NCBI RefSeq assembly: GCF_014158035.1 | Contig: NZ_JACFXW010000002.1 | Span: 248,001 to 312,000, forward strand | Reading direction: 5' to 3' | From: Rhizobium sp. G21 | Lineage (GTDB): Bacteria; Pseudomonadota; Alphaproteobacteria; Rhizobiales; Rhizobiaceae | DNA: 64,000 nucleotides | Part shown: one piece after another, positions 1 to 8,504 of the stretch | How positions within the stretch are numbered: the stretch's first letter is position 1 | Layout: each line of letters opens with the position of its first letter | Notes under the pieces: model-generated | What the model saw: only the letters and a program-made list of their open reading frames with translations | Told to the model about the DNA's origin: nothing | Databases searched by the model: none | Position numbers and translations under genes: made by a program

Positions 1-1034
1 ATGGCGATCACGTCGCCGGATCGGAGCGTGCGCGGATTGAGCATGCGCGCCACCCATTCCTTGCCGGCGAAGGTCACGAAAACCAGCGTCTCGTTGCCCA
101 ACGGCTCGGTGATCGACACCGGCAGCTCGAGAGCAGCCACCTCATGGGCTTCTCCCGAATGCAGGCCGTGGCCGGCGGGGTAGAAATCATCGGGGCGGAT
201 GCCGAACACCACCTTCTGGCCCGGCTGCAACTTGTCGCGGAAGGCCTGTGGAATGGGCAACGCATCGCCGTTGGCGAAAACGAGCCGGCCCTGATCCACC
301 GTCGCCTCGACCAGATTCATCGGCGGCGAGCCGATGAAGCCGGCGACGAAGCGGCTGGCGGGGCGCTTGAACACGTCCTCGGGCGTGCCGGCCTGTTCGA
401 TGCGGCCGTCGCGCATGATGACGATGCGATCGGCAAGCGTCATCGCTTCGACCTGATCATGGGTGACATAGATGACCGTCGACTGCACTTTTGCGTGGAG
501 TTTCTTGATTTCGGTGCGCATCTGGGTGCGAAGCTTGGCGTCCAGATTGGACAGCGGCTCGTCGAACAGGAAGACTTCCGGGTGGCGCACGATGGCGCGG
601 CCCATGGCGACGCGCTGGCGCTGGCCGCCTGAAAGCTGCGCCGGCCGCCGCTCCAGCAGCGCCTCCAGATCAAGCGTTTTGGCGGCATCGGCGACGCGGG
701 CGGCGATCTCGTCCTTGGAGGCGCCGGCGATCTTGAGCGAAAAGCCCATATTTTCCGCCACCGTCATATGCGGATAAAGCGCGTAGGACTGGAACACCAT
801 GGAGATGTTGCGGGCGCGCGGCGGCAGGTCGTTGACCACCTTGCCGCCGATTTCGATCTCGCCGCCGGAAATGTCCTCCAAGCCGGCGATCATGCGCAGC
901 GTCGTCGACTTGCCGCAGCCGGAGGGGCCGACCAGCGCGATGAATTCGCGATCGGCGACATCGAGATTGATGCCATGGACGATTTCGAAGGCGCCGTAGC
1001 GCTTGACGAGGTTTCTGAGTGTGACGGGAGCCAT
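1..1034 (-). CDS. ABC transporter ATP-binding protein, MalK/UgpC type (3' end outside window)
   Basis: This is the nucleotide-binding subunit that powers the importer encoded just upstream. The frame opens at ATG 1034 and stays open to the window edge (344 codons), so the C-terminus is missing. Visible are a Walker A (GPSGCGKST) about residue 36, a Q-loop (MVFQSYALYPHM), the signature LSGGQRQRV, Walker B (FLFDEPLSNLDAK) and the switch histidine in YVTHDQ. After residue 235 comes the start of the regulatory TOBE/MOP domain typical of MalK/UgpC proteins. It follows the second permease by 3 bases as the last gene of a binding protein-permease-permease-ATPase operon. The substrate cannot be read from this subunit. 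Confidence 0.93.
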   Translation of the reverse strand, partial: MAPVTLRNLVKRYGAFEIVHGINLDVADREFIALVGPSGCGKSTTLRMIAGLEDISGGEIEIGGKVVNDLPPRARNISMVFQSYALYPHMTVAENMGFSLKIAGASKDEIAARVADAAKTLDLEALLERRPAQLSGGQRQRVAMGRAIVRHPEVFLFDEPLSNLDAKLRTQMRTEIKKLHAKVQSTVIYVTHDQVEAMTLADRIVIMRDGRIEQAGTPEDVFKRPASRFVAGFIGSPPMNLVEATVDQGRLVFANGDALPIPQAFRDKLQPGQKVVFGIRPDDFYPAGHGLHSGEAHEVAALELPVSITEPLGNETLVFVTFAGKEWVARMLNPRTLRSGDVIA

Positions 1035-1037
1035 GAT

Positions 1038-1904
1038 TTACCCTTTGACCGCGCCGGATGTCAGGCCGGAGACGAGATGTTTCTGGACGGCGAAGGTGAG
1101 CGCCAGCGCCGGCAGGATCATCACCACGGCCAGCGCGCACATGCCGCGCCAGTCAATGGTGAATTCCGCCGTGTAATCGAGCAGCCCGACCGGCAGGGTC
1201 TTGGAATTGACCGAGCGGGTGAGGTTCGAGGCGAGCGCGAACTCGTTCCAGGAGGTGAGAAAGGCGAAGATGCCGGCGGACGCGATGCCGGGTCCGGCAA
1301 GCGGGAACTCGACTTGCCAGAAGGCCTGCCAGCGCGTGCAGCCGTCGATCTGGGCCGCTTCGGCGAGGTCTTTCGGCACCTGGCGGAAGAAGCCGTCGAT
1401 CAGCCAGATCGTGAAGGGCACGTTGAGCGCCACATAAGCGAGGATCAGGCCCATATGCGTGTCGAGCAGGCCGAGCTTGGCGTAGACGAAGAACAGCGGC
1501 AGCGACAGCGCGATGCCCGGAACTGTGCGGGTCAGCATCAGGCCGAGAAACCAGCCGGCCTTGCCCCTGAAGGAAAAGCGCGCGAAGGCGTAGCCGCCGG
1601 AAATGCCGATGGCGAGCGCGATCACCGTCGAGGTGATCGAGATGATCAGCGAATTGCGGAAGTAATCGATGACGGGAATGCCGCCCTTGCCGACGCCGGA
1701 GAACATCGCGACATAGGCGTCGAAGGAGATTTCGCTTGGGATCCAGACCGGCGGCTTGGCCATGATTTCCACGGTCGGCCGGAGCGAGGACAGCACGATC
1801 CAGAAACCGGGGAGGCAGATGACCATCATCGCCAGGAAGAGGCCGACGAGATGCGCGGCCTTGAGGACACGGCGGCGGATACGATGGCTTGCATTGACGT
1901 CCAT
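1038..1904 (-). CDS. Carbohydrate ABC transporter permease, MalG/UgpE type
   Basis: This is an inner-membrane permease of the CUT1 sugar family. About six hydrophobic segments are visible. The EAA loop that contacts the ATPase reads DLAEAAQIDGCTRWQAFWQV, roughly residues 190-210. I chose ATG 1904, preceded by a GGACGGAG-type ribosome site and just after the upstream permease stop. A GTG at 1913 would add three residues and overlap that stop. About 288 residues is normal for MalG/UgpE proteins. It pairs with the permease at 1907-2803 to make the heterodimeric channel. Confidence 0.92.
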   Translation of the reverse strand: MDVNASHRIRRRVLKAAHLVGLFLAMMVICLPGFWIVLSSLRPTVEIMAKPPVWIPSEISFDAYVAMFSGVGKGGIPVIDYFRNSLIISITSTVIALAIGISGGYAFARFSFRGKAGWFLGLMLTRTVPGIALSLPLFFVYAKLGLLDTHMGLILAYVALNVPFTIWLIDGFFRQVPKDLAEAAQIDGCTRWQAFWQVEFPLAGPGIASAGIFAFLTSWNEFALASNLTRSVNSKTLPVGLLDYTAEFTIDWRGMCALAVVMILPALALTFAVQKHLVSGLTSGAVKG

Positions 1905-1906
1905 GA

Positions 1907-2803
1907 TCACCACTCCGTCCCGACCTGGGCGCGGGCAAGCGCGAGTTTCTTGTAAAAATAGACCGTGAAGACGATCGACAGCAGGATCGAGAAATAGGCC
2001 ATGGCGTTGGCCATCCCCATCTTGGCGTCGGCATAGGCCGTGCGCGAGACCAGCGTCCAGAGAAGCTCGGTGCGCTTGGCGGGGCCGCCATCGGTCATGA
2101 TCTTGACGATGTCATAGGCGCGCGCCACGTCGAGCGAGCGAATGGTCATGGCGATGAAAGCGAAGGGCATCACGAAGGGCCAGGTGACATAACGAAAAGT
2201 CTGCCAGGGCGTGCAGCCGTCGACCTTGGCCGCCTCGATCGGCTCCTTGGGCATGGCGAGCAGGCCGGCCAGGATGAGGATCGCGAAGACGGAGGTGGAG
2301 GACCAGACTTCCGCCACCACGATCGAGAAGAAGGCGAGTTGGCCGTCGATCAGCCATGGAATGGCCCGATCGGTCAGCCCTAAGGATTGCAGGGCGTTGT
2401 TCACCAGGCCGACATTGTCGTTGAACATGAATTTGAACTGGAAACCGACCAGCAGCGGCGAAAACATCATCGGCAGCATCATCAGCGTACGCAGGATGCG
2501 CTGGCCGGAAACGGCCTTCTCCACCAGCATGGCCAGCCCGAGGCCCAACAGCATTTCGAGATTGAGCGCCACGGTGAGCAGCAGCACTGTTCGTCCGAAA
2601 GCCGTCCAGAATTCGAGGTCGGCCAGCAGCCGCGCATAATTGCGGAAGCCGATGAATACCCAGAACGTGTCCGGCTTGGTCAGCCGGAACGGCGTGAAGC
2701 TCGAATAAAAGGACAAAAGCAGGGGCGCGATCACCACGGCCGCCAGCACGATCACGGCCGGCAGCAGCAGAAGAACGGGCGCCGAAAGTTTAAAACCTCT
2801 CAT
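1907..2803 (-). CDS. Carbohydrate ABC transporter permease, MalF/UgpA type
   Basis: This is the other half of the CUT1 permease dimer, 298 residues with about six membrane segments. The first is the hydrophobic stretch right after the start. The EAA loop is visible as PKEPIEAAKVDGCTPWQTF, around residues 195-213. The ATG at 2803 follows a GGAG ribosome site. The gene lies 78 bases after the binding-protein gene and is almost contiguous with the next permease, so the four genes form one operon. The ligand is unknown; the family takes up oligosaccharides, polyols or glycerol-phosphate compounds. Confidence 0.92.
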   Translation of the reverse strand: MRGFKLSAPVLLLLPAVIVLAAVVIAPLLLSFYSSFTPFRLTKPDTFWVFIGFRNYARLLADLEFWTAFGRTVLLLTVALNLEMLLGLGLAMLVEKAVSGQRILRTLMMLPMMFSPLLVGFQFKFMFNDNVGLVNNALQSLGLTDRAIPWLIDGQLAFFSIVVAEVWSSTSVFAILILAGLLAMPKEPIEAAKVDGCTPWQTFRYVTWPFVMPFAFIAMTIRSLDVARAYDIVKIMTDGGPAKRTELLWTLVSRTAYADAKMGMANAMAYFSILLSIVFTVYFYKKLALARAQVGTEW

Positions 2804-2881
2804 GCGAGGGCTCCGGCCGATATGCGTGACAATAAGGGAGAGGCGCGGCCGCGTGGAGGCGGCCGCGCCTGTCGATGACGC

Positions 2882-4201
2882 TTAGAGAGCGCCGGCGTCT
2901 TCGAGGATGGCCACAGCCTTGGCGGCGGCGTCGTCGAGCGCCTGCTTGGACGTCTTGTCGCCGAGAATGGCGGCCTGAAGCTCCGGATAGACGGCGTTGG
3001 AGATTTCGATCCATTGCGCCGTCTGCGGCACCGGGAAGGCGTGCTTGGCGGCTTCCTGGAAAGCGGTCAACACTTCCTTCTTGTAGGGATCGCTCGCGGC
3101 TTGGGCCACATCCCATTCCCAGACGGCGGTGCGGGTCGGCAGCGGGCCGGCGGCGGCTTCGAGCTTCTGGCTGTCCTCGTTGGTCAGGAACCAGACCAGC
3201 GAGGCGGCCGCATCCTTGTTGGCGCAGGATTCGGTCACCGAGAAGCCGTGATGGCCAGACCAGCCAGTGCGGATGCCGGCGGAGCCCATCGGCTGCACCT
3301 TCACGCCGACATTGCCGGCGACCTTGGAGGACTTGGGATCGTTGAAGAAGGTCGCCCAGCCCGGCCAATCGAGATTGAGCGCCACCGTGCCCGAAGCGAA
3401 GCCCTGGCCGAGATCGTCCCAGAGATAGTTGGTCGTGCCGGCCGGAACCGCCTTGTCCTTATACATGCGCACGAACCAGTCGAGCGCGCGCACGCCGGCG
3501 TCGGAGTTGAAGGCCGGCTTGCCGTCTGCATCGAGATACTGGCCGCCTTCGGCCACCAGCATTTCATAGAAGCGGCCGTTGATCGCCTCTTCCTTGCCGG
3601 CGAACTGGGTGCCGTAGAAATCCGGCGGGCTAGCGAAAAACTCCGCCTGATCGGCGAGATCGGCCCAGGTGTCGGGCGGGGTCAGATCGCGACCGTATTT
3701 TTCCTTGAAGGCCTTCTTCTTGGCTTCGTCCTGATAGAGGCTCTTCTGGTAGTAGAGCGCCGAGACGTCGAACTGGGCGCGCGGCAGCATCACCAGCTTG
3801 CCGCCCAGCGTCGAGGCCTTGATATTGGCCGGCACGAAGGCGTCGATTTCTTCCTTCGGCAGCAGCGCGCCGAGATCGGTATAGATATCGGGATATTGGG
3901 GCGCGAAGGACGAGTGGTTCGAACCCACGCACCAGGTCACGCTGCTCGACGCGATGTCGGACTTGATTTCCTTGTCGAGCTCGAAGTGGTTCTTCTTCGA
4001 GAGAATATTGACCTTGGCTCCGGTCGCCTTCTCCCATTCGCCAATCCGGGCGTACAGCGCCTCGTATTGCTGACCGCCGATCAGCTTGGCGTCGATCGTA
4101 ACGCCCTCGAACTTGCCCGGCAGATCCGCGGCCTGGGCGAAGCCGCCCAGCAGCATCAACGAGACGACTCCGGCGGAGACGCCGGACAGCAATTTCACCA
4201 T
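2882..4201 (-). CDS. Extracellular solute-binding protein of CUT1 ABC transporter
   Basis: This is the periplasmic ligand-binding protein of the transporter, 439 residues (family 1 solute-binding proteins are usually 400-440). I chose ATG 4201 because a strong GGGAGGAAGTC ribosome site lies just upstream and the protein then begins with a classical signal peptide: a lysine, a hydrophobic core and AQA as cleavage site about residue 24. The frame is open further upstream but that stretch has no protein character. The mature chain has the usual features of this family (GxxYALPxx-like hinge, aromatic-rich binding face). It is the first gene of the operon, with a likely promoter at 4279-4308. Confidence 0.9.
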   Translation of the reverse strand: MVKLLSGVSAGVVSLMLLGGFAQAADLPGKFEGVTIDAKLIGGQQYEALYARIGEWEKATGAKVNILSKKNHFELDKEIKSDIASSSVTWCVGSNHSSFAPQYPDIYTDLGALLPKEEIDAFVPANIKASTLGGKLVMLPRAQFDVSALYYQKSLYQDEAKKKAFKEKYGRDLTPPDTWADLADQAEFFASPPDFYGTQFAGKEEAINGRFYEMLVAEGGQYLDADGKPAFNSDAGVRALDWFVRMYKDKAVPAGTTNYLWDDLGQGFASGTVALNLDWPGWATFFNDPKSSKVAGNVGVKVQPMGSAGIRTGWSGHHGFSVTESCANKDAAASLVWFLTNEDSQKLEAAAGPLPTRTAVWEWDVAQAASDPYKKEVLTAFQEAAKHAFPVPQTAQWIEISNAVYPELQAAILGDKTSKQALDDAAAKAVAILEDAGAL

Positions 4202-4268
4202 GACTTCCTCCCAGTTTGATGATGGCGGTCCCCTCCGGACCCGGCCCATCAAACCCTCACCCATGAAG

Positions 4269-4308
4269 GTTTCATTTATATGTAAACAGTGAATCCGACT
4301 TGCGTCAA
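4269..4308 (-). promoter_or_regulatory. Candidate sigma70-like promoter and operator upstream of the CUT1 binding-protein gene
   Basis: On the minus strand TTGACG (4308-4303) is followed after 18 bases by TACATA (4284-4279), a reasonable -35/-10 pair about 80 bases upstream of the start at 4201. The -10 lies inside an imperfect inverted repeat, GTTTCAT...ATGTAAAC (4269-4287), which could be an operator. The rest of the 346-base interval 4202-4547 holds only the terminator of the next operon; I see no gene in it. Pattern match only. Confidence 0.4.
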
Positions 4309-4491
4309 GCTGCGATTGTGTTTTCGGAACAAATGGGCACCGAGGAAACGCCGGCGCTCCCTCAGAGCCGCCGGCGTCGACGGCCAAACTGTGTGATTGA
4401 TGCGACGGGGTCTTGAGGATGTTGATGAGATTGGGACGTCGCAGCGACAACGGACGGCCTATGGCTGGCTTGCACTGGCGCAAGGCGCGCA

Positions 4492-4524
4492 AAGAAAATG
4501 GCCCGGTCGAGAGGGCCGGGCCAT
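4492..4524 (-). terminator. Rho-independent terminator of the gntR-glycosyltransferase-ALDH operon
   Basis: A perfect 9-bp stem, ATGGCCCGG (4498-4506) with CCGGGCCAT (4516-4524) and a 9-base loop, is followed on the minus strand by TTTTCTTT. It lies about 24 bases beyond the aldehyde dehydrogenase stop codon, so it should end leftward transcription from that operon before the CUT1 promoter. Confidence 0.8.
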
Positions 4525-4547
4525 GATCGAAAGCTAAAACGTGTGGA

Positions 4548-6026
4548 TCAGGACTTCAGATACCAGCCCCAGGTTTCGGATTTGTCGAAGCTGGTGATCT
4601 GCTTCGTCTCCAGGTAGTTCTCCAGCCCCCAGCGGCCCAGCTCGCGGCCGATGCCGGACTGTTTGTAGCCGCCCCAGGGAGCTTCGGTGAAGGTCGGCTG
4701 CGAGCAATTGACCCAGACGATCCCGGCGCGGAAAGCGCGCGCCACCCGTTCGCATCGATCGAGATCATCCGACATCACCGCAGCAGCGAGTCCGAAACGG
4801 CTGTCATTGGCCATGCGGATCGCGTCCGCCTCGTCCTTGAACGGCTTGACGCAGACGACGGGTCCGAAGATCTCCTCACGCCACAGGCTGTTGTCCTCGG
4901 AAAGATTGGTGATGATGGTGGGCTCAAGGAAATAGCCTTTTTCGAAAGACGCCGGCGGCTTGCCGCCCGTGGCGACGACGGCGCCTTCCGCCACACCCTG
5001 TTCGATCATGGCGAGGATCTTGTCTCGCTGGCCCTTGGAGACGAGCGGGCCGAGCAGCACGCCCTCAGTGAGGCCGTCGCCTATGGTGATCTTCTGCGTC
5101 TCCTCGGTCAGTCGCGCCAGCAAGGCCGGATAGAGGCTTTCTTTGACGAGCACTCTGGAGGTCGCCGAGCACACCTGGCCCTGGTTCCAGAAGATGCCGA
5201 ACATGATCCATTCGACGGCCTTGTCGATGTCGCAGTCGGCGAAGACGACGAAAGGCGATTTGCCGCCGAGTTCGAGGCTGACATTCTTGATGTCGCGCGC
5301 CGCCGTCGCCATGATCTTGGAACCGGTCGGAACCGAGCCAGTGAAGGCGAGCTTGTCGACGCCGGGATGTTCCGACAGCGGCTGGCCGGCGTCGGCGCCG
5401 AAGCCGGTGACGATGTTGAGCACACCAGCTGGAAGGCCGACCTCCTCGGCGATCGCCCCGAGTTCGAGGGCGGTGAGGGGCGTCAGCTCCGACGGCTTCA
5501 GCACCATGGCGCAGCCCGCCGCCAAAGCAGGCGCGACCTTCCAAGCGGCCATCAGCAGTGGGTAGTTCCAAGGGATGATCGCGCCGGCGACACCGATCGG
5601 CTCGCGCAACACTTTCGACGTGAAGCGGGCGTCGCCGAGCGGAATGGCTTCTTCGGGATGGGCGTCCAGCTGTTCGGCGAGACCGGCATAGAAGGCGAAG
5701 CAGCCGGCGGCGTCCTCGATGTCCCAGACCGCCTCGGGCAGCGGCTTGCCGTTGTCCATCACCTCGATCCGGGCGAGATCCTGTTTCCGTTCGAGGATTC
5801 TCTCCGAGATGGCGCGCAGATAGCGGGCGCGCTCGGCGCTGGTCAAACGCGGCCAGGGGCCTGTGTCGAAGGCGCGGCGCGCGGCCTTCACCGCGAGATC
5901 GATATCGCCTGCGCCGCCGGCCGGCGCGGTCGCGAATTGTTGCTCGCTGGCGGGATTGATGACGGGAAAGGCGCCGCCGCCGAGCGGGGCGACCCATTGT
6001 CCGTCGATGAAGAGCTTGTCGCGCAT
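4548..6026 (-). CDS. NAD(P)-dependent aldehyde dehydrogenase, betaine/aminobutyraldehyde type
   Basis: This enzyme oxidises an aldehyde to a carboxylic acid. At 492 residues it is full length for the superfamily. Key residues are Asn154 in IPWNYP, Lys177 in LKPSE, the general base Glu252 in LELGGKSP and the nucleophile Cys286 in NQGQVCSATSR. The NQGQVCSATSR context is typical of betaine-aldehyde and aminobutyraldehyde dehydrogenases, which would fit the polyamine-type transporter on the other side of the regulator. It is the third gene of a leftward operon after a regulator and a glycosyltransferase-like gene (18 bases apart). The exact substrate is not determined. Confidence 0.92.
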   Translation of the reverse strand: MRDKLFIDGQWVAPLGGGAFPVINPASEQQFATAPAGGAGDIDLAVKAARRAFDTGPWPRLTSAERARYLRAISERILERKQDLARIEVMDNGKPLPEAVWDIEDAAGCFAFYAGLAEQLDAHPEEAIPLGDARFTSKVLREPIGVAGAIIPWNYPLLMAAWKVAPALAAGCAMVLKPSELTPLTALELGAIAEEVGLPAGVLNIVTGFGADAGQPLSEHPGVDKLAFTGSVPTGSKIMATAARDIKNVSLELGGKSPFVVFADCDIDKAVEWIMFGIFWNQGQVCSATSRVLVKESLYPALLARLTEETQKITIGDGLTEGVLLGPLVSKGQRDKILAMIEQGVAEGAVVATGGKPPASFEKGYFLEPTIITNLSEDNSLWREEIFGPVVCVKPFKDEADAIRMANDSRFGLAAAVMSDDLDRCERVARAFRAGIVWVNCSQPTFTEAPWGGYKQSGIGRELGRWGLENYLETKQITSFDKSETWGWYLKS

Positions 6027-6044
6027 AAAGCCTCCTTGCAGAAG

Positions 6045-7343
6045 TCAGCGCCGCGCCGCGCGCGTCGCCTTGGTGTCGCTGATAGTGTCGAGGATGCGGC
6101 GGGCGGCGAGCGTCGCGCCGGAATGGGCCTGCATGGTCGCGGCATTCGCCTTGAGGCGCGCCTGCATCTCTTCATCGCCGATCAGCCGCAGGATCGCGCC
6201 CGAGAGATCTTGGGAAGACCAGTCGTAACGGTCGAGCTTTTCGCCGACCTGGGTTTCTTCGGCGCGGCGGGCATTGTCGTGGCCGTCCCAGCAATAGGGC
6301 ATGACCAGCGACGGCACGCCGAAATAGAGCGCCTCGCAGAAGCTGTTGTTGCCGCCATGATGGATGAACAGGCTCGACTGGCGCACGACGGAGGGCTGCG
6401 GAAACCAGCTGTCGACATAGACATTATCAGGCACGTCGGAATAGTCATCGCGCCAAGGCCCTGCATTGACCAGGAAGCGGCAGGGCAGATCGGCGAACAC
6501 GTCGATCATCCGCTTCATCATGTCGACATCCATGGCCCCGAGCGAACCGAAACTGACCAGCGCCAAGGGCGCGTCATTGTGGCTGGCGAAGCGTGGCGGC
6601 GTGTAATCCACCTCCCGGCGAACGCAGCCGTCGAGAAAGACGAAGCGCTTGGGGTCGAGGGGGCTCTTCCGCTCGCGGCGGATGATCTCCGGCGCTAGCA
6701 AAAGATTGAGCCAGGGCGAGGGGTCGAGGAACGAGGGCGCAGGCGGCGGCTTGACGCCGCATTCGCTGAGAAAGGACGCGAAACGGCGATGCGCCGGCGC
6801 CGTCACTTTGGCATAGGTGCGGGCATAGACGTCCCAGCTTTCGTCAGGTCCGCCGCCCAGGCCCGAGAGATAGGGCGGCACCAGATCGTCGGCGATTTCC
6901 GTCTCGGCGCAGGAGACGATCCTGATCCAGGGAACGCCGGCCGTGGCGATGGCCGGAAACATCACCACATTGTCGAGCACGATCGCATTCGGTTTCAGCC
7001 GCGCCAGCAATTGGCGCAGCGGCTCCTCGGCTTTGACGGCGGTGTCGACGATGGCGTCCCAGGTCGGTCCGACATAGCTCGCCAGCTGCTCATAGGGCGA
7101 CTGCCGGAACGCGTCCTGATGCCGGGCGATGAAGTCGGTCCAGTCGGTCGCATCCGTCCCGTCGTCGCTGCCGAGCTGATATTCGGCGAAACCGTATTCG
7201 GCAAAAACGCCGCGAAAGCCGGGGTGACAGATGAAGACCGGATTGGCGCCCATGTCCCGGAGGGCTTGAGCCACGCCGACGCAATTGAGCGCCGCGCCGA
7301 AGCTGGCTTCCGGAAACAGGGCGATTGTCTTTGCTGCGCTCAT
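6045..7343 (-). CDS. Glycosyltransferase-like protein, GT1/UGT fold (copy 1)
   Basis: This 432-residue protein has the two-domain GT-B layout of macrolide/UDP-glycosyltransferases. The N-terminal acceptor domain starts KTIALFPEASFG. The C-terminal donor-binding domain holds the hallmark SWFPQPSVV and IHHGGNNSFCEALYFGVPS (about residues 325-365), equivalent to the HGG donor loop of GT1 enzymes. It is clearly paralogous to the protein at 12411-13704. Both lie in operons with an aldehyde dehydrogenase, on opposite sides of the same regulator. Donor and acceptor are unknown. A glycosyltransferase in a catabolic operon is unusual, so the fold assignment is firmer than the activity. Confidence 0.85.
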   Translation of the reverse strand: MSAAKTIALFPEASFGAALNCVGVAQALRDMGANPVFICHPGFRGVFAEYGFAEYQLGSDDGTDATDWTDFIARHQDAFRQSPYEQLASYVGPTWDAIVDTAVKAEEPLRQLLARLKPNAIVLDNVVMFPAIATAGVPWIRIVSCAETEIADDLVPPYLSGLGGGPDESWDVYARTYAKVTAPAHRRFASFLSECGVKPPPAPSFLDPSPWLNLLLAPEIIRRERKSPLDPKRFVFLDGCVRREVDYTPPRFASHNDAPLALVSFGSLGAMDVDMMKRMIDVFADLPCRFLVNAGPWRDDYSDVPDNVYVDSWFPQPSVVRQSSLFIHHGGNNSFCEALYFGVPSLVMPYCWDGHDNARRAEETQVGEKLDRYDWSSQDLSGAILRLIGDEEMQARLKANAATMQAHSGATLAARRILDTISDTKATRAARR

Positions 7344-7363
7344 TCTAGATTTGGACTGCGTTT

Positions 7364-8295
7364 CTAGCGTGTGGCGAGTTTGAGGGCGGGCGGCACGCCG
7401 CGTCCGGCGAGTCGCGGCCGCTGGGATTGCGATAACTGCAGATGCACGCGCATCAGATCCGCCGCAAGCGTCATTTGGCCCCGTTCGATCTGTCGAGGAT
7501 CTGCAGATGCTCGGTGTTGGACTGCATCAGCCTGAAAGTGCCGACATGATTGGCGGCTGGCAGCGCGAAGCGCCGGCGGTGATGCGCCGTCAGCGCTTCC
7601 GCCATGAAAGGATTGCCGCAACTCTTGGCGATCAGCAGGTGAAAATCCATGTCCGTGCGCTCGAACAGGCGACGGTCGAAGTCTCGCTCGTCCATCGCCT
7701 TCAGCGCCAACATGGATTGGCGGAGCGAAAAAATCGCGGTCGCGTCGCGCTTGAAGTCCGGCATGGTCAGCGCCAGGGGCTCGGCCGCGAGGCGGAATTC
7801 GAAACTCTTGACCAGCGCTTCCGCGCCGACAGCGAACTGTTTCAAAAGCCATTGCTGGCCGGATCCGCGTTCGGCGAGATTGTCTTCCGACAGTTTGATC
7901 AGCGCATTTTGTACCGCCTGCCTGCCGGCTTCATATCGGCGCTGCAGGCTTGCGACCGTCTGGACGTCGCCAATCCGGCCCGCGGCGAGATCGCGCAGGA
8001 TTGCCGCATGCAAGTCTTCCTCCGAGGCGTCAGCGAAATCGGCCTCTGTCCGCGCCAGCGTCACCGGGTCGGCCGCAAACCTGTAACCACCGTCCGTATC
8101 GGGCAGGACCAGGCCCTTCTCCGCCAGGATCTGCAGGGCCTTACGCACGGGGGTTCGCGAGACATTGCAAAGACTTGCAATGGCTTGTTCAGCCATGCGC
8201 TCACCCGGCGCCATGCCACGCTCGGTGGCGATCTCCAGTATTTTCTGCGCCAATTCGACATGGCGTCGGTTGGGCTTTTTCGGCGTGTCCGTCAT
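7364..8295 (-). CDS. GntR-family regulator with two tandem winged-helix domains (frameshift near 7490)
   Basis: This is probably the repressor of the two divergent arms at 4.5-17.8 kb. Residues 15-75 form a normal GntR winged helix (SLCNVSRTPVRKALQILAEKGLV). Residues about 95-150 look like a second, weaker one (LQRRYEAGRQAVQNALIKLSEDNL). A helical FCD-like effector domain follows with metal-ligand-type histidines. The first frame ends at 7471, but the adjacent frame continues the domain with IERGQMTLAADLMRVHL, typical of the FCD end. One base is missing near 7488-7495; restored, the protein has about 310 residues. It is the first gene of the leftward operon, divergent from the polyamine-type transporter. 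Confidence 0.85.
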
Positions 8296-8397
8296 GCGCT
8301 CTCGTCCGGTTCAATGGGCATGCTGCCTGTGAAGCCAGTGCTTTGCAAGCGTCTCCCCGGCTTCCAACGCAAAATTTACGCGGCTCACGATTTGCTA

Positions 8398-8425
8398 TTG
8401 ACGTATTTTTTTTTGAAATAATACT
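8398..8425 (+). promoter_or_regulatory. Candidate promoter with overlapping inverted repeat, GntR-controlled divergent region
   Basis: In the 209-base space between the GntR gene and the binding-protein gene, TTGACG (8398-8403) is followed by TAATAC (8419-8424). An inverted repeat, GTATTTTT (8403-8410) and AATAATAC (8417-8424) with one mismatch, covers both elements. The AT-rich tract with eleven T residues stands out in this GC-rich window. Its position suits GntR autoregulation and control of the rightward operon, but binding is inferred. Confidence 0.45.
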
Positions 8426-8504
8426 GTGGCGCATCGGACGAACAGATCGCAACAAGCGGCGGCGCCGATGCTGAGGCTGGAACAATTCAACAAGGGAGCT
8501 TCCC

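Noticed and set aside
768..1955. 395-codon plus-strand open frame over the CUT1 ATPase and permease genes
   Set aside because: Antisense shadow; the opposite strand encodes an ABC ATPase and a permease with intact motifs.
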